A stretch of DNA of 32,322 nt from Lachnospiraceae bacterium (GTDB taxonomy: Bacteria; Bacillota; Clostridia; Lachnospirales; Lachnospiraceae): positions 1 to 32,322 of the forward strand of contig JAEEGO010000186.1 in assembly GCA_016280355.1 (NCBI GenBank), written 5' to 3'. The translations under genes were made by a program, and so were the position numbers. Below, piece after piece: positions 1 to 8,575 of this stretch. A model generated the notes under the pieces. The model searched no databases and was not told the origin of the DNA. It saw only the letters and a list, made by a program, of their open reading frames with translations. Numbering within the stretch: position 1 is the stretch's first letter; each line of letters begins with the position of its first letter.

Positions 1-269
1 AAAATGATAAATGCAGTCAGCGTCATCGCCGCCTTATAATTGCCTGTCCTGTGACAGTACACTATAAGCGCCATAGAAACTACGACTCCGGCAAGGTCTG
101 TTATCACTACAGCAGGATTGTTGCCTGAGATCGCATTGATAGTCGCAGTCAGGATACTTACGACTATCCCGCAGACAGCAAGAATATTAAATGCGGCGAC
201 CTGGATCTCCGCATCCCGGGGTATTATATATTCTTTTACTCTCTTCAACAGATCTACACTCCTGTGCAT
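1..269 (-). CDS. N-terminal part of a multi-TM membrane protein, truncated by the window edge
   Basis: Reverse-strand ORF open to the window edge, starting ATG at 269: MHRSVDLLKRVKEYIIPRDAEIQVAAFNILAVCGIVVSILTATINAISGNNPAVVITDLAGVVVSMALIVYCHRTGNYKAAMTLTAFII; hydrophobic helices. Not in the supplied ORF track because it runs off the edge. Confidence 0.6.
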   Translation of the reverse strand, partial: MHRSVDLLKRVKEYIIPRDAEIQVAAFNILAVCGIVVSILTATINAISGNNPAVVITDLAGVVVSMALIVYCHRTGNYKAAMTLTAFII

Positions 270-434
270 GGATCATCCCCCTCTTACACCTTCCGCAGGC
301 ATAGCATACATTTCGAATTATATAACCAAGATATTATAATATATACATCCTAAAAGTATACAAATACCATTTCAGTTCAGCCTGTATCCTGTGGTATAAT
401 TCTTATAACGACTTGAGTATTAGGAGGACGCCAT

Positions 435-851
435 ATGAGACATTTCGGAAAAATATACAGATCGATACTCTGTTCTCTCATCGCGCTTGTAATAGCCGGA
501 TCATACACAGCATCATGTAGCGTACCCTGTTTTGCGGCAGACGACAAAAACAAAGTCGACCTCGGTGCCATAAACGGTTTCGGCAAAGACTTCACCATAG
601 ATGACAAGGGAAAGTTCGAGATCAGCGGAGTGATGGTCACCGGCACCTCAATGTACAATGTCACGGTAGAAGAAGGCGCTCTCCAGGCGTGGTGTGATAC
701 TCTTAAAGGACGCACCTGGCGCGACAGGGAGCTCAAGACCCTTTTGAACGATCCTACGACCTTCTTCTATGAGAAGGTTTCCGGCGATGCCGAGTCGGCT
801 GAGTTCAAGAATAAAGTCGAATTCAAACGCCCCAACGGAAAGACTTTTTAG
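435..851 (+). CDS. Small secreted protein of unknown function with signal peptide
   Basis: AGGAGG RBS before ATG; N-terminal basic and hydrophobic segment ending in an AxA-like cleavage region (CFAADDK); TATAAT at about 394. Confidence 0.7.
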   Translation: MRHFGKIYRSILCSLIALVIAGSYTASCSVPCFAADDKNKVDLGAINGFGKDFTIDDKGKFEISGVMVTGTSMYNVTVEEGALQAWCDTLKGRTWRDRELKTLLNDPTTFFYEKVSGDAESAEFKNKVEFKRPNGKTF

Positions 852-1264
852 CGCAGTTCTCTGATCTTTCTGTTGAGCTGGCTTGCAGTCCTCATATCGA
901 AGAAGAATTCTATCAGGTGATTCCCGAAAGCTATCATGATGATAATGATTATCATGACTGTCATACCTGTTACCGAATGCCAGAGTCCCACATGATATGT
1001 GACAGGCAGGGCGAACGCCACGTTTATCAGCAGGCATACCACCTCGCGTATCCACCATGCCGCGCCCTGAAGCTCTTTACCGGATATGAATACCAGACTT
1101 GAAAGAGCTGCGATAAATGTGCATATCGCGATCGCTCCTATCTGGCCGTTGCCCACCCCGTCTATGACATGCAGCACCGGCCCCATGATCACCAGCATTA
1201 TCAGACTGTAGCCTGATATACTTACAAATCTTCTCAGTATATTTCTTATCTCTTTTCCCATCAT
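848..1264 (-). CDS. DUF3021-like four-helix membrane protein, partner of the LytTR regulator
   Basis: 139-aa scale protein with four hydrophobic segments directly downstream of a LytTR gene, the typical LytTR-DUF3021 pairing. Confidence 0.7.
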   Translation of the reverse strand: MMGKEIRNILRRFVSISGYSLIMLVIMGPVLHVIDGVGNGQIGAIAICTFIAALSSLVFISGKELQGAAWWIREVVCLLINVAFALPVTYHVGLWHSVTGMTVMIIIIIMIAFGNHLIEFFFDMRTASQLNRKIRELR

Positions 1265-1274
1265 ATCCGATCTC

Positions 1275-1718
1275 CTACAGATCCATCTTTTTCTTCAGAT
1301 CGCTCACATACTTGCGCGACACCAGCAGCCTCTCCCCGTTTATCATAGTGATCTCGAACCGTCCGGAAAGAGAAGGCTTCATATTGTCGATCTTTTTGAT
1401 ATTTATGAGCATTGATTTGGAAGCTTTAAAGAAAAGCGTATCCCTGCATATCTCCTCTGCTTCATACAGCCGCATCCTGTTCTCGTACACTTCATCCGCA
1501 CAGTATATGAAAAGATGCTCATCCACGGTTTCGATGTAAAGGATATCGTCGAGTCTTATCTGATATGTCTTATCATCCTTTTTGCAGGTGATCTTACGGC
1601 TGCCATCCGCAAATCCTCTTGCGATCCCGTACATCTTTTCCTTATGGTCTTCGTGACAGAAGACTTCTATCTTCTCATCTTCGGCTTCATCAATAATGTT
1701 TATATTGATCCTGATCAA
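1275..1718 (-). CDS. LytTR-family DNA-binding transcriptional regulator
   Basis: LytTR pattern: KDDKTYQIRLDDILYIETVDEHLFIYCADEVYENRMRLYEAEE...FFKASKSMLINIKKIDNMKPSLSGRFEITMINGERLLVSRKYVSDLKKKM. TTG start at 1718 with GGAGG upstream, overlapping the permease stop. Confidence 0.88.
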   Translation of the reverse strand: MIRININIIDEAEDEKIEVFCHEDHKEKMYGIARGFADGSRKITCKKDDKTYQIRLDDILYIETVDEHLFIYCADEVYENRMRLYEAEEICRDTLFFKASKSMLINIKKIDNMKPSLSGRFEITMINGERLLVSRKYVSDLKKKMDL

Positions 1719-2545
1719 CCTTTCACTCCTCCGCTTGTGATCCCGCTGATGATCAGGCGGGACAGAAACAGATATATTATAACAGAAGGAAGTATCGAAA
1801 ACGCTATCACCATGTATATCAGCCCATTATCATAGTTGGCAAAGTTCGAGCTTCTGAGCAGGGAGATGACTATGGGCATGGTCTTCTTGCTGTCATCATG
1901 AAGTATCAGTGCCGGGATAAAATAGTTGTTCCAGGATTCCACAAATTTGAAGATCATCTGTACCGCGAACGCCGGCCTCATGAGCGGCAGCACTACCCTG
2001 TTGAAGATATACAGTTCCGATGCACCGTCTATCCTTGCCGCTTCCACAAGCGACATCGGAAGCGTGCTCTCCATATATTTTATCATATAGTAAAAGACGA
2101 TCGGTGCGGCTATCTCAGGGATGATAAGAGGAATGAAAGAGTCCCGGAGATGCATCCTGCCCACCAGATCCACGAAGCCCAGTACAGTCACCTGTTTGGG
2201 GATCATCATAAAACAGACTGCCAGCGTATAAAATATTTTCCTGCCCGGGAAGCAGTATGCATGTATTCCGTATGCCGTCATTATCGAGAAGTAGCTGCAC
2301 AGTATAGAAGAGGACAGTGCTACAAGGAGGCTGTTCTTCATACTGCTCATGACAGGTAGTGCACAGTGGAGCATATTGTTCCAGTTGTCGATGAGGGCTG
2401 TCCCGGGTATGAGCGAGAAGCCTCGCGTCAGATCTCCGTTTGATCTTGTAGCATTGATAAACAGTGCATAGAACCAGAACAGACAGAGAAATGAGACTAT
2501 GATCAGCACCGAATATACAATGACCCTGCGGGAATTGTTGCTCAT
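1715..2545 (-). CDS. Carbohydrate ABC transporter permease (MalG/UgpE type)
   Basis: EAARIDGASELYIFNRVVLPLMRPAFAVQMIFKFVESWNNYFIPALIL is the EAA-loop signature of sugar ABC permeases; six TM-like segments. Confidence 0.92.
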   Translation of the reverse strand: MSNNSRRVIVYSVLIIVSFLCLFWFYALFINATRSNGDLTRGFSLIPGTALIDNWNNMLHCALPVMSSMKNSLLVALSSSILCSYFSIMTAYGIHAYCFPGRKIFYTLAVCFMMIPKQVTVLGFVDLVGRMHLRDSFIPLIIPEIAAPIVFYYMIKYMESTLPMSLVEAARIDGASELYIFNRVVLPLMRPAFAVQMIFKFVESWNNYFIPALILHDDSKKTMPIVISLLRSSNFANYDNGLIYMVIAFSILPSVIIYLFLSRLIISGITSGGVKG

Positions 2546-2550
2546 ATCCG

Positions 2551-3438
2551 TTACCTCCTTTCCTGCCTGAAGCTGACCGAGAAGACAATCAGTGAAAGCA
2601 TTGCCGTGATCAGGAACAATATGACAGACAGCGCTCCGGAGATGCCGTAATTCTTGCTGTACATGTGTTTGTTCAGATACATGAGTATAGTCATGGTCGT
2701 CCGTCCCGGATTGCCGGTTCCCTTTGTCAGTATCTGAGGAACATCAAACATCTGTATACCTCCGATGAGTGATGTGATGATGACATACAGAAGTATGGGG
2801 CGTATCAGCGGCAGTATTATCCTGGTGAAGACCTGCTTTGAATTTGCTCCGTCCACCTCAGCCGCCTCGCGAAGTGAAGGATCGATCCCGAGCATACCTG
2901 CCAGAAGCAGCAGCGTCGTGTTGCCGAACCACATGGTACAGTTCATGAATGCCACAAGAGATCTCGTCGACCAGGTATTCGAGAAAAACATATACGGCTC
3001 ATCGATGATACCGATATCCATCAGCAGAGTATTTACGGGTCCCGTGTTTGCAAAGAATGAGAAGAAGAGCGATGCAAATGATGCCGCTATGATAAGATTC
3101 GGAAAGTATATCACAGTCTTGAAAAACTGTACTCCCTTAAGTCCCAGCCTGTGATCGGACAGCCACGCGGCCAGGATGACGGACAGTATTATCTGCGGCA
3201 GAAAGCCCATGATCCACATTATCGCGGTATTTGTCAGATACATATGAAGGTTGCTGTCGGACAGCAGACTTACATAGTTGTCAAACCCCGAGAAGAACGG
3301 TCCCACTTCCTTGAGACCTTTCCAGTAATTCGTGAAAAAAGACCTGTAAAGTACGATGACTATCGGCAGCGCCGTGAACACCAGATACGTGACGGTATAG
3401 GGAAGTATGAAAAACAGCCCCCATTTGTTTCTCTTCAT
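2551..3438 (-). CDS. Carbohydrate ABC transporter permease (MalF/UgpA type)
   Basis: EAAEVDGANSKQVFTRIILPLIRPILLYVIITSLIGGIQMFDVPQILTKGTGNPGRTTMTILMYLNKHMYSKNYGISGALSVILFL. Confidence 0.93.
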   Translation of the reverse strand: MKRNKWGLFFILPYTVTYLVFTALPIVIVLYRSFFTNYWKGLKEVGPFFSGFDNYVSLLSDSNLHMYLTNTAIMWIMGFLPQIILSVILAAWLSDHRLGLKGVQFFKTVIYFPNLIIAASFASLFFSFFANTGPVNTLLMDIGIIDEPYMFFSNTWSTRSLVAFMNCTMWFGNTTLLLLAGMLGIDPSLREAAEVDGANSKQVFTRIILPLIRPILLYVIITSLIGGIQMFDVPQILTKGTGNPGRTTMTILMYLNKHMYSKNYGISGALSVILFLITAMLSLIVFSVSFRQERR

Positions 3439-4262
3439 TTTTTAAGTTCCTCCATCCATCTTATCAGCTGATCAAACCATACAGTTCCGTATTCGTTTAT
3501 TTCATCAGCGACAGCTGCCGTTTCTCTTGTCCCGAGAGATATCCCGTGTCCGCAGTTGTCGTAGATATGAAGCTCTGCCCTGATGCCTCTTTCCATGAGC
3601 CGATGTACATAGTTCAGGCTTCCGGCAGCCCTCACGAGATTGTCCAGTGCTCCATGCCATATGAAGGTCCTCGGCATATCACAGCTTATATTGGCGACCG
3701 GATCTATGCGGTGCCACTCATCCCCGGACAGATCTCCGATCCCGGTACAGGCGAAGCACTTTTCCATGATCTCCCTGTTTTCAGGCGGACACAGCGGAGA
3801 TCTGATAAAGTCAGTCTCATCCGCGATATCGAGCAGCGGATAGCATAGTATCACCGAAAACAGTTCCGCATGTCTTGAAGAAAAAAGTGCTGCCAGCTGT
3901 CCTCCCGCCGAGAATCCCATCACAGAGATCTTTCCCCTGTCGACTATATCATCTTCAGCCAGATCGAGCAGATGATCGTATGCCATTTCGATCTCATTAA
4001 GTGCTCCGTATATCAATCCGAAATCACCGGGCTCTGCCTGCTTGTCCGACACGGTATAATGTAGCACAAATGCCATATATCCTCTTCTGGCAAATTCTAT
4101 CGCGATAGGCTCACCCTCACGTTCGGAAAGGAACATCCATCCGCCTCCGGGACATATGATCATCGCAGGCCTGGCGGCCGGAGCGATATCCACCCGGTAA
4201 TCATCACAAACATATGATGTCAGATATGCGCTGTCGTTCAGTCTGATCTTATTCGTCTGCAT
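3435..4262 (-). CDS. Alpha/beta hydrolase, acetylxylan-esterase/BD-FAE-like
   Basis: PAMIICPGGGWMFLSEREGEPIAIEFARRGYMAFVLHYTV, GFSAGGQLAALFSS nucleophile elbow, and C-terminal NCGHGIS. Confidence 0.85.
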   Translation of the reverse strand: MQTNKIRLNDSAYLTSYVCDDYRVDIAPAARPAMIICPGGGWMFLSEREGEPIAIEFARRGYMAFVLHYTVSDKQAEPGDFGLIYGALNEIEMAYDHLLDLAEDDIVDRGKISVMGFSAGGQLAALFSSRHAELFSVILCYPLLDIADETDFIRSPLCPPENREIMEKCFACTGIGDLSGDEWHRIDPVANISCDMPRTFIWHGALDNLVRAAGSLNYVHRLMERGIRAELHIYDNCGHGISLGTRETAAVADEINEYGTVWFDQLIRWMEELKK

Positions 4263-5826
4263 CGGCTGCCTCCTGATAAAGGGTGACCTTTATGGCTCCC
4301 TGCGAATGTCTTCCGATAAGACTGACTCCGATCATAATATCTATGCTGCCCCGGTTACTGTTTTGTGCAACGAAGGAAATGTCAGTTCTTGCACAGCTAC
4401 CGCTCAGATTGTTCAGGGGAAGCTTTACATCCCCGTTTGATTCTATCGACACATCATCCTTTGAATATGCAGTGATATTGACCCAATGCTGTTCATTCCA
4501 GTAGAAATCATTTGATACGGTCACGGTGATCCTGCGCCGACGTCCGACCTGATATTTTATACTTCCGTTCAGATCTATCATCAGGAAAAAAGCCGGGTAT
4601 TTCTTCCTGATGACATACGGGGAAAGTTTTGTAGTTTCACGGACAGTAAGACCCGGATTCTTGCAGAACGAATTGATCCCGGGCATATATGCATCAGAGC
4701 TGTCACAGAACAGGTCATTGTTCTCCCGGCATGTGACAGACATCCCTTCCGCGCCGAATATATCACACAGATCCTGATTCAGTATCAGAGGTATATCTCG
4801 CAGGATCCTTTCTGTGAGTTCTGTTGCCGTTTCAGGTATCCACAGTCCTATGCTTGTATTCTTGATGCAGCATGTGGATATCCTGTCATCAAGCGGATCC
4901 TTCCACTTTGAAGGTATGGCATCTTCTCCGAGCAGTATGCCAAGCGTGCTGCAAAGACTCGCACATATACAGTCTGTGTCCTCACCGAATGAGTTGGCGA
5001 TAAGCAGACTCTTTTCAAAATCATTCTCACCGTACAGCCATGCTGCGATGGAAAAAGCGATGTTTTCAGGCGCATCATATCCGGGCTTGCCGTTCACCAT
5101 GCCCTTGCTGCCCTCAGGATCTATATCCTTCAGCATGATACCCTGGATCCCGAATGTTCCCGGGAAAGCATTGTGGATCTGTATGCGGCACTCGGCCACA
5201 GACACTCCGTTTTCATAGCAGTCCACTGCCTTTTCGACAGCCCGGCATACATCACAGTCTTCGGGAATATAAGACAGACCGATATCGATAAGCTTTCTGT
5301 AATCATTCTCTACAAAGGCGCTGCTCTGCATGGCTGCGAAGAACACCTCGCCCCACGCGCCCTCTTCGCAGTGATCGACTATAGCATCTTCGTAAGCATA
5401 TCTGGCCGCCATCTCGGGATGTCCGGGAGCCAGGCAGGCCCATATCTCACTTCTTATAAACGCACCGCAGCTGTTGCCGTATGTGTTGTCTATATACCCC
5501 GAAAGAGGCGGCAGAAGTGATGTCCTCAGATTTGCCTTGGCCATACCGTACTCCACCCAGTTTGGAATGATATACGACAGCCAGTACTCACCCAGTATGT
5601 GTGAATCAACCGTGCGCCCGAACTTCTCTACGGCATTGAGCCATACCAGCTGCAGGTCCAGATCGTCATTTGCCGGAGGCCCCATAGAAAGATCCTGTGT
5701 ATAGAATGTGACGGTATTGACCTGTCTCTTGCACTCAAAAGGAGCTCCAAACGTACCGCCGATATTCTTCCCGGTGTAACACCCCTTTATTTTGTCCCGC
5801 AGTTCATTCACGCTCAGTTGCATCAT
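4249..5826 (-). CDS. ADP-ribosylglycohydrolase-family protein with C-terminal beta-rich extension
   Basis: IKGCYTGKNIGGTFGAPFE ... NDDLDLQLVWL ... FGEDTDCICASLCSTLGILLG are ADP-ribosylglycohydrolase-type motifs. Start moved to ATG 5826 (AAGGGAG upstream) because the upstream part of the listed ORF covers the promoter. Confidence 0.8.
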   Translation of the reverse strand: MMQLSVNELRDKIKGCYTGKNIGGTFGAPFECKRQVNTVTFYTQDLSMGPPANDDLDLQLVWLNAVEKFGRTVDSHILGEYWLSYIIPNWVEYGMAKANLRTSLLPPLSGYIDNTYGNSCGAFIRSEIWACLAPGHPEMAARYAYEDAIVDHCEEGAWGEVFFAAMQSSAFVENDYRKLIDIGLSYIPEDCDVCRAVEKAVDCYENGVSVAECRIQIHNAFPGTFGIQGIMLKDIDPEGSKGMVNGKPGYDAPENIAFSIAAWLYGENDFEKSLLIANSFGEDTDCICASLCSTLGILLGEDAIPSKWKDPLDDRISTCCIKNTSIGLWIPETATELTERILRDIPLILNQDLCDIFGAEGMSVTCRENNDLFCDSSDAYMPGINSFCKNPGLTVRETTKLSPYVIRKKYPAFFLMIDLNGSIKYQVGRRRRITVTVSNDFYWNEQHWVNITAYSKDDVSIESNGDVKLPLNNLSGSCARTDISFVAQNSNRGSIDIMIGVSLIGRHSQGAIKVTLYQEAADADE

Positions 5827-5880
5827 AATCCATCGACTCCCTTTTCTCCTATACACTCCGTTTTTCGCCGTGTGTATCGC

Positions 5881-5909
5881 ATTATAGAAAAGAAAACCTG
5901 TTTCAACAA
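5881..5909 (-). promoter_or_regulatory. Sigma-A-type promoter for the ADP-ribosylglycohydrolase/ABC operon (TTGTTG-17-TATAAT)
   Basis: Reverse strand: TTGTTG (5909-5904), 17-nt spacer, TATAAT (5886-5881), about 55 bp upstream of the start codon. Confidence 0.7.
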
Positions 5910-5919
5910 TGAACAGTGC

Positions 5920-5952
5920 GGTGAAATGCATCTGATACAAGGTAAAATGCAC
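5920..5952. repeat. Two direct repeats ggtgaaatgcat / ggtaaaatgcac, 21 bp apart, putative activator site
   Basis: 5920-5931 and 5941-5952 match at 10 of 12 positions; just upstream of the -35 element. Confidence 0.6.
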
Positions 5953-6056
5953 AGATGCCGTTTATTCAGACGATTAATCGAAAACACGGTTGTTTGATCC
6001 GAATAGGCCGTGTGTTTTGGGAAATGGAAACATTCCCGCGATAGTCATTAATGGTA

Positions 6057-6860
6057 TTATTCCTTCATAAGGAAATCATGTACTCTGTTCCTGTAATCAG
6101 GTGCCGTGGCAAATGCGGCATGCCCATAGCCTTTATACATGTAAAGTGCGAAGTCGGGTCTGTGATCGAGGTTTTCCGCTATCTCCATGGTCGCATCGCT
6201 GTCAAGGACTGCGTCTTCAAATGCACCGAGTGCCAGTACCGGACATTCTATCTTATCCAGCTCATCCGATACATCATAATCCCTTATGGACTTTGCCAGT
6301 ATCACAAATCTGTTGAGTTCTTCGTCCGTCACGACCTTGGCCATCTCAGCAAAGTAGCTTTTATTCTTTTCGTATGCGTCAGCAGGATATATTTCCTTGC
6401 AGTACTTCAGGCACAGTCCTTCCCGGTCGCGATCCTGTGCAAGCCTTATCCAGCTGTCGATCACTTCTCTCTGTTCCGGCTTTACGTGCGGTGATGTGGA
6501 TCCCAGCACAATCTTTTTAACGAGTTCAGGGCATCTTACCGCAATGGCCATAGCGATCATACCGCCTTGAGATGCGCCGAATAGATTAATATCATGCAGT
6601 CCCAGTTCCTTCATGACGATCACCGTATCGTCGGCCATATCATATATGGAGTAGCCGTCGGCTATATCTCTTCTCCTGTCAAAGACATAGGTTGTGAAGT
6701 CATCCTTCATTACGGCGTATTCGTCCTCTATGGCATCCTTTGATCCCATTACGCTCTGAATAGTCAGGCCCGGCAGGATGACAAACGCTCTGCTTCCGCT
6801 CCCGAACCGGCAGTACTCCATTTCTATTCCGTCTTTTCTTACAATGCCTGCTTCCGCCAT
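6057..6860 (-). CDS. Alpha/beta fold hydrolase
   Basis: LFGASQGGMIAMAIAVRCPELVKKIVLGSTSP nucleophile elbow; YGHAAFATAPDYRNRVHDFL at the C-terminus. Start reassigned to ATG 6860 with AGAAAGGA upstream. Confidence 0.85.
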   Translation of the reverse strand: MAEAGIVRKDGIEMEYCRFGSGSRAFVILPGLTIQSVMGSKDAIEDEYAVMKDDFTTYVFDRRRDIADGYSIYDMADDTVIVMKELGLHDINLFGASQGGMIAMAIAVRCPELVKKIVLGSTSPHVKPEQREVIDSWIRLAQDRDREGLCLKYCKEIYPADAYEKNKSYFAEMAKVVTDEELNRFVILAKSIRDYDVSDELDKIECPVLALGAFEDAVLDSDATMEIAENLDHRPDFALYMYKGYGHAAFATAPDYRNRVHDFLMKE

Positions 6861-6899
6861 GATGATCCTTTCTCTATATAGTAGTCTACCACAGAAAGA

Positions 6900-6925
6900 T
6901 GGAGTCGACATTGTTGTCGACTCCA
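6900..6925. repeat. Perfect inverted repeat, 11-bp arms with 4-nt loop
   Basis: TGGAGTCGACA ttgt TGTCGACTCCA. Confidence 0.75.
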
Positions 6926-7215
6926 CTCTAGGCGAAAGCGAATAGCCAGTTGAACAAGGTTGGGTTAACCCTCTTACGTATATATGATCTCTATGAAAGT
7001 TTACAATAGCACCTCAATTCCTTTTCCTCCGACTAAAAGCGTACGTCATCATTGCTATTCCTCTCTTTGCTTGTAGGCTATTAATCCGATGATGCCACGC
7101 CTCTGTATCCGTGTGAGTTACTTCTTTACAGCGAAAAGCCTATTCATGTGGATATATTTGTAAAACCGTCCCTTTACGACATTCCTCCCATCCAACTTAG
7201 CTCAGGTATAATTTT

Positions 7216-8070
7216 TTATACCAATTTTATAATGGACATCACAGCCATATCTCCCATATTCGGAACGGTAAATTCTATTGTTCCATCCCCAACCACTGTT
7301 GCCTTTATGATGCTAGTATTCGATGCATATCTGTACCATGCAGGCGTATACCATATTACAGCTATTTTATCGCCGCTCTTTACGCCCAGGTTCGACCATC
7401 TAATCGTATGCGAAGCACCTTTCCAGTCAGCCGTCGCCCCATATGGTGGAATAATACTCTTTTGCATAAGCGGAACAGCACGTTTTCGCATACTTCTAGC
7501 ATACAAATCCGCTATTGCAAGATGGTTTACAACATCATGAAGAAATGGGTTTAACACTTTCATTCCCGTAACAGGGTTGTCAGTATCACCATCGATTATT
7601 TGAACCGTTTCTACTGGAACCGTGGACGGAACCTCTGGCTCTGTCTGAGATGAATTGCCGTCACTACTATTCTCTTTACCGTCTTCTTTGTCGTTGTTTT
7701 CCGTAGTCTGTCCACCGGACTCAGAATCGCGTTCAAAATGTGCCTTTACTGATACATCCGATGTATTCATTGTAAAGTGGGTTGAAGCATTATTAGGATT
7801 AGCAATAGAAATGCCGCCAGAAAGAACTTCCCAATTTTTAAAATGATACCCACTATTTGGCGTAGCCGTCAAGTTTACCGTATACCCTTGCGAAGTAGAA
7901 GTGGGATTTGCTGATGCATTTCCATTTCCATCATTTGTAACACTTTCCTCACTATTTTCCGAAACACACCCTATCTGATTATCACTGAAAGAAATGCCAA
8001 GCGCATAACTATTCTTGTTCCAGTTTTTCTCCCCGTCAGTGTTATTATAGAACCAAAATCGCATGATCAC
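7216..8070 (-). pseudogene. C-terminal fragment of a secreted/surface protein with an InlB B-repeat-like domain
   Basis: GYTVNLTATPNSGYHFKNWEVLSGGISIANPNNASTHFTMNTSDVSVKAHFE resembles a bacterial beta-grasp repeat; no signal peptide or convincing RBS at the start, which abuts the upstream gene remnant. Confidence 0.55.
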
Positions 8071-8461
8071 ACCGTCAATCCTGGCAGTTCTATAAGAACC
8101 CCTCCTATAACGCCGAAAGCATACAGAAGTCCCGCGATCTTCAGGTTCTCTTTAAGATGCTTATTGACCCTGAAGAGTACAAGCAATCCGACTCCGGCTC
8201 CGGTCAGAAGTCCGGCCATCATCGAGCCCAGAGATATCACACCCTCGAGATAGAACTGCGTGATGGCTACAGATGCTCCGCAGTTTGGGATGAGGCCTAT
8301 CACTCCGCCGAATACGGTTCCTATCCTTCCAGCTTTATGCAGCGCCTTCTCAAATGTGTCACCGGCCTTATGCTCCACATACTCCATTAGGAGATAGGTT
8401 AAAAAAGGAACGGCAGCAGCTCAAATGAATCCGCCAGTGTATCCAGTATCTCGTCTTTCAT
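8067..8461 (-). pseudogene. Remnant of a 10TM putative metal exporter (ArsP_2/PF11449-like), internally deleted and frameshifted
   Basis: MKDEILDTLADSFELLPF[frameshift]LTYLLMEYVEHKAGDTFEKALHKAGRIGTVFGGVIGLIPNCGASVAITQFYLEGVISLGSMMAGLLTGAGVGLLVLFRVNKHLKENLKIAGLLYAFGVIGGVLIEL. The frame breaks at a 6-A run (8401-8406). Family assignment is from memory. Confidence 0.65.
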
Positions 8462-8575
8462 TATTATCTTACTTCTGTTAAAGTATGATCCTGAGACTAG
8501 AATGACCAGTCTGGTCCGGCTATTGAAAAGAAAGATAATGAAGGATGCTATAAAGCAGTCTTTTATATCAACAGC

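Noticed and set aside
118-339. 73-aa plus-strand ORF at the left edge
   Set aside because: Antisense to the better-supported membrane-protein start on the minus strand (ATG 269); no RBS.
648-1058. 136-aa minus ORF overlapping the secreted protein and DUF3021 gene
   Set aside because: Out-of-frame shadow of two better-supported genes; no coding character.
5981-6018. AAAACACGG...CCGTGTGTTTT inverted repeat downstream of the hydrolase
   Set aside because: Imperfect stem with long loop and no clear U-tract on the minus strand; too weak to call a terminator.
8504-8516. Short palindrome GACCAGTCTGGTC upstream of the exporter remnant
   Set aside because: Only 6-bp arms and in a decayed region; could be a metal-regulator site but not supportable from sequence alone.
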